A stretch of DNA of 10,087 bases from an uncultured Eggerthella sp. (GTDB taxonomy: Bacteria; Actinomycetota; Coriobacteriia; Coriobacteriales; Eggerthellaceae): positions 1-10,087 of the forward strand of contig UQML01000045.1 in assembly GCA_900542265.1 (NCBI GenBank), read 5' to 3'. Made by a program: the position numbers and the translations under genes. Positions 1 to 6,085 of the stretch are shown one piece after another (the first letter of the stretch is position 1; each line of letters opens with the position of its first letter). The notes under the pieces are model-generated. The model did no database searches and had not been told where the DNA came from. It saw only the letters and a program-made list of their open reading frames with translations.

Positions 1-46
1 AGATTGCCTCTTGTCTCGTGGGCTCGGAGATGTGTATAAGAGACAG
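1..46 (+). other. Nextera (Tn5) Read 2 adapter with P7 tail and i7 index; not genomic
   Basis: Positions 13-46 match the Nextera Read 2 transposase adapter, ending in the 19-base Tn5 mosaic end at 28-46. Positions 1-4 (AGAT) match the last bases of the Illumina P7 oligo. Positions 5-12 (TGCCTCTT) sit where the 8-base i7 index belongs and, from memory, equal the reverse complement of Nextera index N711. This is library-construction sequence left in the assembly. Genomic sequence starts at about 47. Confidence 0.97.
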
Positions 47-511
47 GTATTGGATAGTAAGATCAAGAATCTGGCGGCGTTTTGAGGTGATGGTAATCTG
101 TGCTTTAGCTACAAGTACGTCATTAAACTGGCGTGACCAGATTTGCAAAAATTTATCACGGGTAATAACTTTGCGATGAGTAATACCCATGATTCCACGT
201 TCTTCTAAAAGAGCATTTAAGGCAGTGAAGAAGCGTTGAGCGTTGGTCTCCACATCGTCAAAAAAATGAACGAGATCAATTTGGTCAATGAGGTAAGCAA
301 CGGTGTCATAGGCAATATCATCGAGAACGTCATCAAGCGTGCGGTAATGGGTGTAAAACGTCTTGCGATCAATGTTTGCTTCTCGCGCAAGGGCTGTAAC
401 GGTAATCTCTGAGTACTCGTGATCTTCCAATAGGGTAAAGAACGCTTTTTGGATAGCAGCTTTTGTTTTGGTTACCCGGCGATCCATGGTTCGAGTTTGC
501 CGTGTCAACAT
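47..511 (-). CDS. TetR-family transcriptional regulator, C-terminus cut off at the contig end
   Basis: I translated 155 residues from an ATG at 511 down to 47, open throughout, with no stop before the adapter. The start MLTRQTRTMDRR is preceded by GAGGGA (514-519, minus strand) at good spacing; the internal Met9 has no comparable ribosome binding site. Residues about 13-60 form a typical TetR helix-turn-helix: a first helix (TKAAIQKAFFTLLED), then ITVTALAREANIDRKTFYTHY, the most conserved stretch of the family. The following helical part, with a DRKTFYTHYRTLDDVL join, resembles the small TetR/DhaS-type regulators of Gram-positive bacteria. TetR proteins are usually near 190-200 residues, so about 40 ligand-domain residues are probably missing. 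It is divergent from the radical SAM gene at 664, so control of that gene and of itself is likely (inference). The ligand cannot be told from the sequence. Confidence 0.9.
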
Positions 512-555
512 AATCCCTCACTCACGCTTGAATCATAGTTGTTTTCTGGGAAATC

Positions 556-566
556 AACATGATGTT
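556..566. promoter_or_regulatory. Short perfect dyad, possible TetR operator
   Basis: AACAT-G-ATGTT is a perfect 5-base inverted repeat around one central base. It lies 18-28 bases upstream of the candidate minus-strand -10 hexamer, so a bound repressor would cover the promoter of the tetR-like gene. TetR operators are often longer than this, and an 11-base dyad can arise by chance in AT-rich DNA. The role is inference. Confidence 0.25.
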
Positions 567-603
567 TACGGAATAAAAAAGTACAAAATGTGCTTTCAAA
601 ATA

Positions 604-616
604 GGATAGTCTATAC
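604..616. promoter_or_regulatory. Imperfect dyad upstream of the radical SAM gene, possible operator
   Basis: GGATAG-T-CTATAC pairs at five of six positions around T610. It lies 48-60 bases before the radical SAM start, where a promoter or operator for that gene would be expected. It does not share an obvious half-site with the dyad at 556-566, which weakens the case that one regulator binds both. Confidence 0.2.
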
Positions 617-663
617 CCAGTAGAAATTACACAACTGTTACTTAAAGGATAAGTGAGGAAAAA

Positions 664-2106
664 ATGGGAGTTATCAATTCTGCAAAGCGGGTGGCACTTA
701 ACAAAACAGTTGACTATCTTATTCAGGATCCAGAGACTAACATTCGTAAAGTTATGTCTATGGTTGATAAATATGTTCCCGAATCAGTTTTTCCAACACA
801 GCGTGCTGCTATCAATGGTGCTATTGAAAGCGAGAATAATTGGTATCAGCTAATCATGAAGATTATGAATTTGAATCCCAAGGTTCGTGATCGCCTGATT
901 AAAACATTTGTTGTTGATGCCAACCTTTTAGCATGGCCAGAGCAAGAGAAGAATCGTGAGGCGCAAGCATGTAATATTCCTTGGGCAATTTTGCTTGATC
1001 CAACGAGTGCTTGCAATCTTCATTGTACAGGCTGTTGGGCGGCTGAATATGGGCATAAGCTCAATCTTACCTATGACGAAATTGATTCGATTATTACACA
1101 GGGTAAAGAACTTGGTGTTCATATTTATATCTATACAGGCGGAGAACCGCTGGTGCGCAAAAAGGATTTGATCAAGCTTTGCGAAAAGCATGATGATTGT
1201 GCGTTTTTGTGTTTTACCAATTCAACCTTAATTGATGAAGATTTTATTCAAGACATGATTCGTGTCGCAAATTTTATCCCTGCTATTTCTGTTGAAGGAT
1301 TTGAAAGCGCAACTGATGGTCGTCGAGGAGATGGCACGTTCCAAAAGATTACTCATGCTATGGATATGCTTAAAGAGGCAGGTTTGCCATTTGGTATCTC
1401 AGCATGCTATACCCGCGACAATGCATATTCGATTGCTTCAGAAGAATTTATCGATTGGCTTATTGATAAAGGAGCTCTCTTTGAGTGGATCTTTACCTAC
1501 ATGCCCGTAGGTAAAGACTCGCCTACCAATTTAATGGCAACAGCAGAACAGCGTGAACATCTCTACAATTTTGTTCGCGAAATGCGCAAAACAAAGCCTA
1601 TCTTTACGCTCGACTTCTGGAATGATGCAGAATATGTTGGTGGCTGTATTGCAGGTGGCCGCCGTTACTTACATATTAATGCAGCTGGTGATGTTGAGCC
1701 GTGCGTATTTGCACATTATGCCAATGTTAATATTCGGGAAGTTTCTTTATTGGATGCCCTAAAGTCACCTCTCTTTATGGCGTACTACAACAATCAGCCT
1801 TTCAACGATAACTTGCTTCGCCCCTGCCCAATCTTGGACAATCCTGGCAAACTCGCTGAGATGGTTGATGAGACAGGAGCGCATTCAACTGACTTACAGG
1901 CAGCAGAAGACGCTCATGATTTGTGCGATAAGTGTGTTGAGATGTGCGAGGAATGGGTGCCGGTGTCAGAGCGTATTTGGGAAAATCCTGACGATGAGAT
2001 GGCATGGCGCCGCGAGCAACCGAATCAAGGCATGGCTGATACGGATGTCGCTAAATTTAAGCGCCTCGGTCGCTCCTTTGATGGCGTCGATTATCATAAA
2101 AACTAA
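664..2106 (+). CDS. Radical SAM protein with SPASM-like C-terminal cysteines, function unknown
   Basis: This 480-residue protein is probably cytoplasmic, with no signal peptide or membrane segment. Residues 1-105 are a helical N-terminal part of unknown role. The radical SAM core follows: CNLHCTGC gives the CX3CX2C cluster ligands C117, C121 and C124, which with S-adenosylmethionine generate a 5'-deoxyadenosyl radical. YTGGEP (157-162) is the SAM-binding GGEP motif. The C-terminal part has C328, a GX4C at 342-347, C388, and C421/C424/C428, resembling a SPASM domain with auxiliary iron-sulfur clusters. SPASM proteins often modify peptides or activate enzymes, but no precursor peptide gene is visible here. 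ATG 664 is supported by AGTGAGGA four bases upstream. metK starts 42 bases after the stop, suggesting co-transcription. The family is clear; substrate and product are unknown. Confidence 0.93.
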   Translation: MGVINSAKRVALNKTVDYLIQDPETNIRKVMSMVDKYVPESVFPTQRAAINGAIESENNWYQLIMKIMNLNPKVRDRLIKTFVVDANLLAWPEQEKNREAQACNIPWAILLDPTSACNLHCTGCWAAEYGHKLNLTYDEIDSIITQGKELGVHIYIYTGGEPLVRKKDLIKLCEKHDDCAFLCFTNSTLIDEDFIQDMIRVANFIPAISVEGFESATDGRRGDGTFQKITHAMDMLKEAGLPFGISACYTRDNAYSIASEEFIDWLIDKGALFEWIFTYMPVGKDSPTNLMATAEQREHLYNFVREMRKTKPIFTLDFWNDAEYVGGCIAGGRRYLHINAAGDVEPCVFAHYANVNIREVSLLDALKSPLFMAYYNNQPFNDNLLRPCPILDNPGKLAEMVDETGAHSTDLQAAEDAHDLCDKCVEMCEEWVPVSERIWENPDDEMAWRREQPNQGMADTDVAKFKRLGRSFDGVDYHKN

Positions 2107-2139
2107 GCAATACTTTGAATTCTTGCAATTGATACGTTT

Positions 2140-2151
2140 GGAGTTGTTTTG
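2140..2151 (+). promoter_or_regulatory. Ribosome binding site GGAG and TTG start of metK
   Basis: GGAG at 2140-2143 is followed by five bases and then TTG at 2149-2151. That reading gives MAANSFIFTSESVTEGHPDK, which aligns with the N-terminus of known MetK proteins. No ATG or GTG in this frame lies near enough to serve instead, so a TTG start is the best choice. Confidence 0.8.
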
Positions 2152-3405
2152 GCAGCGAATTCTTTCATTTTTACTTCTGAGTCGGTTACTGAAGGCCACC
2201 CTGATAAGATTTGTGATCAGATTTCAGATGCAATTCTTGATGCGATCTTAGAAAAGGAAATTGCTCTCCAGAAAGAAGGGTATGTTTCTCCTTCGGGCCA
2301 ACCTGCTGATCCTTCGCAAGTACGTTGTGCTTGCGAGACGATGACTACTACAGGCATGGTTATGGTGACGGGTGAAATAAGAACACAGGCATATGTTGAT
2401 GTGCCTGCTATCGTGCGCGATGTGGTCAAAGATATTGGCTATGACCGAGCAAAGTATGGTTTTGACGGCAACACGTGTGGCGTTATGAATGCTATTCACG
2501 AACAATCACCTGATATCGCACAAGGTGTAGATCAGTCCTGGGAAGCCCAGCATGGTGAAGCGAGCGATGAGCTTTCTGAGACTGGCGCAGGAGATCAGGG
2601 TATGATGTTTGGTTATGCATGCACTGAGACACCAACACTGATGCCGCTTCCTATCTATTTGGCTCATCGTCTAGCTGAACGTCTTGCCTTTGTGCGTAAA
2701 GAGGGCATTCTTACCTATCTGCGTCCTGATGGAAAAACTCAAGTTAGCGTTAAATACGAAGACAGCAAACCGGTCAGTGTTGAAGCAATTGTGGTATCAA
2801 CTCAGCATGCGGAGGAAGTGACCCACGAACAGCTTGTTGTTGATATTACTGATGAGGTTATCAAACCTGTTTTTGAGTCTTTGGATCTTGATTATCGCGA
2901 GCCTGTCATCTATATCAATCCAACGGGACGCTTTGTCGTAGGCGGTCCGATGGGAGATTCTGGTTTGACGGGTCGCAAGATTATTGTCGATACGTATGGC
3001 GGCATGGGTCGTCATGGTGGTGGTGCATTTTCGGGTAAAGATTGCACCAAGGTTGACCGATCGGCAGCCTATGCAACACGCTGGGTTGCGAAAAATATTG
3101 TTGCTGCAGGGCTTGCTGATCGCTGTGAGGTTCAGGTTGCCTATGCTATTGGTGTCGCGCATCCTGTGTCTCTTATGATTGATACCTTTGGTACGGGTCA
3201 TGTTGATCAAGAAATTTTGGAGAGTGCAGTACGTGAGGTGTTTGACTTGCGTCCTGCTGCTATCATTGAACAGCTGGATTTACGCAGGCCGATTTATCGC
3301 AAGACAGCAGCTTATGGTCACTTTGGTCGCGAGCTTCCTGAGTTTACCTGGGAGCGTACGGATAAGGTTGATGAATTAAAAGCGGCAGTTGCTCGTCTTT
3401 CCTAA
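2149..3405 (+). CDS. metK: S-adenosylmethionine synthetase (methionine adenosyltransferase)
   Basis: This enzyme makes S-adenosylmethionine from methionine and ATP, releasing phosphate and pyrophosphate; it works in the cytoplasm, usually as a tetramer. The family signatures are intact: GHPDK (16-20) with the active-site His17, PDIAQGVD (121-128), GAGDQG (146-151), RPDGKTQV (192-199), INPTGRFVVGGPMGDSGLTG (256-275), and the phosphate-binding GGGAFSGKD (290-298) with Lys297. At 418 residues it is longer than the E. coli enzyme (384). The extra length lies mainly in insertions at about residues 37-56 and 131-144. The start is TTG with a GGAG ribosome binding site. It lies 42 bases after the radical SAM gene, whose cosubstrate it supplies. 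The upstream gap is too short for a SAM riboswitch, so any such control would have to lie elsewhere. Confidence 0.98.
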   Translation: MAANSFIFTSESVTEGHPDKICDQISDAILDAILEKEIALQKEGYVSPSGQPADPSQVRCACETMTTTGMVMVTGEIRTQAYVDVPAIVRDVVKDIGYDRAKYGFDGNTCGVMNAIHEQSPDIAQGVDQSWEAQHGEASDELSETGAGDQGMMFGYACTETPTLMPLPIYLAHRLAERLAFVRKEGILTYLRPDGKTQVSVKYEDSKPVSVEAIVVSTQHAEEVTHEQLVVDITDEVIKPVFESLDLDYREPVIYINPTGRFVVGGPMGDSGLTGRKIIVDTYGGMGRHGGGAFSGKDCTKVDRSAAYATRWVAKNIVAAGLADRCEVQVAYAIGVAHPVSLMIDTFGTGHVDQEILESAVREVFDLRPAAIIEQLDLRRPIYRKTAAYGHFGRELPEFTWERTDKVDELKAAVARLS

Positions 3406-3442
3406 ATGTGGCTGTGAGCCCGCATAAGATAAAGCACCCTTG

Positions 3443-3473
3443 TGAGTCCTGCTGTATGAGCGCATCAGACTCA
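3443..3473 (+). repeat. Inverted repeat in the metK-priA spacer
   Basis: TGAGTC (3443-3448) and GACTCA (3468-3473) form a perfect 6-base stem, extendable by two pairs across a bulged C. The loop is about 15-19 bases. It ends 16 bases before the priA start, just upstream of the AAAGGAA ribosome binding site (3478-3484). There is no T-tract after it, so it is not a classical intrinsic terminator. It could influence priA translation or RNA processing, or be chance. Confidence 0.3.
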
Positions 3474-3489
3474 GCCCAAAGGAATATAC

Positions 3490-5970
3490 ATGCGTGTTGC
3501 AACTGTTGTATTAGATATTGCTACTCAGGCACTTGACCAGGGTTACTCCTATCAAGTGCCTGATTCATTTCCCGATGATCTCATTGGGCGTGCGGTGCTT
3601 GTTCCGTTTGGCAATAGAAAAGCAATTGGGTTTGTTGTTGCTCTTGGGCAAGAAGATGAAGATTTTTATAACGATGGGGCTTGTGGTGTTGCATCCGTTA
3701 ATGCAATAGGTAATGAAGCGCCTTCGTTAATGCCGAGCACCCTTGAACAACCAACACTCCTTGGTTTTGAGCTGCAGGATGTGCAGCAAAAAGTGGATGG
3801 GTATACCGCGGTGCCAACGCCAACTTCCAAAAAGAAGCGCTTAAAAGAACTTGAAGAAATACTTACTGAACCATACTTTACTGATCGTGGTGCGCGTTTA
3901 GCTCTTTATATGGCAAAAACATATTTGGCTCCCTTGTCAGCATGTGTACGCTTGCTGACGCCTCCCGGTGGTGTACCCAAAATAGAAAAGATTGGCAACG
4001 CGTGGGTTCCTACGAAGCCTGTTATTAAAAAAGTTGATGATCGTTGGGTGGAATTAACAGACAGGGGACGTAATTTTACGCCAGCCAAAAACGCAACAAA
4101 ACAACGCGCGGTGTTAGCTGCCCTTTCAGAAGGAGCGCTGCGCACTATTGATTTGCGCAACGAGTTTGGCTCAGTTGATAGCGCTTTAAAAATCTTAGAG
4201 GAAAAGGGTGTTATCACAATTGAATCACGACGCAAATATCGTTCAACGAGTGAGGTGAGCGATGCGTTTGCGCGTCGTGTGCAAACAGATTTAGTACTCA
4301 CTCCTGATCAAGAGCGGGCGCTTTGCGTGATCAAGCGTGCTTATGCTGATTGTGGCGGTCAGACTGTCGTGCTTGAAGGTGTGACAGGATCGGGCAAAAC
4401 AGAAGTGTATTTGTGCGCGCTTGATGAGGTGCTCGCGCAAGGGCAAAGCGCGCTGGTGCTTGTTCCTGAAATTTCCCTAACGCCCCAAACGGTTGCGCGG
4501 TTTAGAAACAGATTTGGAGATACTGTTGCCGTTATTCACTCACGCATGTCACAAGGGGAGCGCTATGATCAGTGGGAAATGATTCGCACGGGACAATCGC
4601 GTGTAGTTGTTGGCGCGCGCTCAGCGCTTTTTGCTCCTGTGGATAATCTCGGTATGATTATTATTGATGAGGAGCATGAGTCGAGTTATAAACAAGATCA
4701 AGCACCACGCTATGTCACTCGTGATGTTGCTTCTTGGCTAGTTGACGATGGGGGAGCAACACTTGTATTAGGTTCTGCTACTCCATCCATTGAAGCTCTC
4801 TACAAAACAAAACATGATCCGAGTTGGCATCACGTGCAAATGCTTCATCGCGCAAATGGCCAACCGCTGCCTCCTATACAAGTAGTTGATATGGCACGCG
4901 AATTTGGTAGAGGCTCGCGTTCTATGTTTTCTCATGTGCTCAAAGAGGCGCTTTTTGAGACGCTTGAAGCAGGGCAAAAAGCGGTGCTTTTATTGAATCA
5001 GCGTGGCTTTGCCCAGTTTTTATTGTGTCGTGATTGCGGATATGTGCCCACCTGCGCCTCGTGCTCAACCTCACTTACGTATCATGAGCAAGGCAATCAG
5101 CTTGTTTGTCATCATTGTGGATACCATGCTCCCGTGCCACCTCGTTGTCCAGAGTGTGGATCGCCTTATCTTAAGCGTTTTGGAGCTGGAACACAGCGTG
5201 TAGAATCCGAGTTGTATAAGCTACTTGTGCAGCATGCGCATGAAAAACAAAGTGAGTTATCTTCAAATGACCCCATCGTAATACCTGAAATTATTCGCAT
5301 GGATGCTGATACCACTGCGCGCAAAGGGGATCATCAGCGACTCCTCGAGCAGTTCATGCTAGCTGATTCGGCGGTACTATTGGGCACACAGATGATTGCC
5401 AAGGGACTTGATTTTGATGAAGTGACGCTTGTTGGGGTAATTAATGCTGATACGATGCTTAATTTGCCTGATTACAAGGCTATGGAGCGCACCTTTAATC
5501 TGGTTGAGCAAGTGGCTGGTCGCTGTGGGCGCGGATCGTTGCCGGGGCGCGTTATTGTGCAGACCTATCAAGCGGAAAATCCGGTGATTCGTGCGGTAGC
5601 ACATCATGATCGAGAGGCATTTTTGACTCATGAGCTTATGCTTCGTGCTGATCTATCCTACCCACCTTTTGTGGAGCTTGTGAATGTTTTATTATGGGGA
5701 CGCGATGAGGCTAACGTTGCTCAGGTGGCGCGAGAAATCTACAAAGATCTGCTTGATGAGTTTAAGGCTCAAGATATACAAGATTGGGAGCTTTATCCGC
5801 CGCAGCCGTGTGTGCTTTCACGCTTGAAGAGAGATTATCGCTATCACATGCTTATAAAAACTCCGCGTGATACGGATCCATCAGAAATCCTTGCGATGTA
5901 TTTTAGAAAACGCAAGCCCTGTGAAGGAGTTCATGTGTCCGTTGATGTTAATCCCGATAGTTTATTGTAA
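3490..5970 (+). CDS. priA: Primosomal protein N', replication restart helicase PriA
   Basis: PriA is a superfamily 2, 3'-to-5' DNA helicase that recognises collapsed replication forks and helps reload the replicative helicase. The N-terminal DNA-binding domain starts with MRVATVVLDI and has VPFGNRKAIGFVV (38-50). The helicase core has Walker A GVTGSGKT (297-304), DEEH (393-396), GSATPS (428-433), GTQMIAKGLDF (632-642) and QVAGRCGRG (674-682). Eight cysteines inserted in the core (C513, C516, C522, C525, C540, C543, C553, C556) bind the two zinc ions typical of PriA. At 826 residues it is longer than E. coli PriA (732). Extra residues lie at about 53-113, an acidic linker within the N-terminal domain, and at about 582-600. 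ATG 3490 has AAAGGAA just upstream. Neither def nor fmt, common priA neighbours in Firmicutes, is present. Confidence 0.97.
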   Translation: MRVATVVLDIATQALDQGYSYQVPDSFPDDLIGRAVLVPFGNRKAIGFVVALGQEDEDFYNDGACGVASVNAIGNEAPSLMPSTLEQPTLLGFELQDVQQKVDGYTAVPTPTSKKKRLKELEEILTEPYFTDRGARLALYMAKTYLAPLSACVRLLTPPGGVPKIEKIGNAWVPTKPVIKKVDDRWVELTDRGRNFTPAKNATKQRAVLAALSEGALRTIDLRNEFGSVDSALKILEEKGVITIESRRKYRSTSEVSDAFARRVQTDLVLTPDQERALCVIKRAYADCGGQTVVLEGVTGSGKTEVYLCALDEVLAQGQSALVLVPEISLTPQTVARFRNRFGDTVAVIHSRMSQGERYDQWEMIRTGQSRVVVGARSALFAPVDNLGMIIIDEEHESSYKQDQAPRYVTRDVASWLVDDGGATLVLGSATPSIEALYKTKHDPSWHHVQMLHRANGQPLPPIQVVDMAREFGRGSRSMFSHVLKEALFETLEAGQKAVLLLNQRGFAQFLLCRDCGYVPTCASCSTSLTYHEQGNQLVCHHCGYHAPVPPRCPECGSPYLKRFGAGTQRVESELYKLLVQHAHEKQSELSSNDPIVIPEIIRMDADTTARKGDHQRLLEQFMLADSAVLLGTQMIAKGLDFDEVTLVGVINADTMLNLPDYKAMERTFNLVEQVAGRCGRGSLPGRVIVQTYQAENPVIRAVAHHDREAFLTHELMLRADLSYPPFVELVNVLLWGRDEANVAQVAREIYKDLLDEFKAQDIQDWELYPPQPCVLSRLKRDYRYHMLIKTPRDTDPSEILAMYFRKRKPCEGVHVSVDVNPDSLL

Positions 5971-6085
5971 TGCGCAAAAATCATTCCTCAGATTGTTAAA
6001 TTTGGGGTATAATGTTTCGATGTCTATTTAGCGGGTTGTCCAAAATTAAATGGAAAGCCCTGTACGGGATGAAAGGTAGGAAAAC
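5971..6085 (+). promoter_or_regulatory. Promoter and leader region of rpoD
   Basis: TATAAT at 6008-6013 is a perfect sigma-70 -10 hexamer. The hexamer 17 bases upstream (5985-5990, TCCTCA) matches the -35 consensus poorly. Transcription would begin near 6020, giving a leader of about 65 bases. The ribosome binding site AGGTAGG (6074-6080) lies 5 bases before the GTG start. rpoD can therefore probably be transcribed separately from priA. No terminator for priA is visible in this gap. Confidence 0.55.

Larger units (their letters stand above)
512..663. promoter_or_regulatory. Divergent intergenic control region between tetR-like gene and radical SAM gene
   Basis: This 152-base, AT-rich gap separates two head-to-head genes, so it must hold promoters for both. 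It contains both ribosome binding sites: GAGGGA (514-519, minus strand) and AGTGAGGA (652-659, plus strand, 4 bases before ATG 664). A TATGAT hexamer on the minus strand (537 to 532) could be a -10 box for the regulator gene, but no good -35 box lies at the right distance. No convincing sigma-70 pair was found for the plus strand. Two short dyads (556-566 and 604-616) are listed separately. Confidence 0.6.

Noticed and set aside
653..853. Small plus-strand open frame overlapping the start of the radical SAM gene
   Set aside because: It is out of frame with the conserved protein, and the ribosome binding site at 652-659 fits ATG 664 instead.
2107..2148. Possible SAM riboswitch before metK
   Set aside because: The gap is only 42 bases, too short for any known SAM riboswitch, and shows no paired structure that would fit one.
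2797..3210. Antisense open frame of 137 codons within metK
   Set aside because: It lies wholly inside the conserved coding part of metK, has no recognisable domain, and is explained by the codon pattern of the sense strand.
3906..4301. Antisense open frame of 131 codons within priA
   Set aside because: It is a shadow of a clearly conserved gene, with no family resemblance.
5971..6007. Intrinsic terminator after priA
   Set aside because: There is no stable hairpin followed by a T-tract in this stretch; it is better explained as the upstream part of the rpoD promoter.
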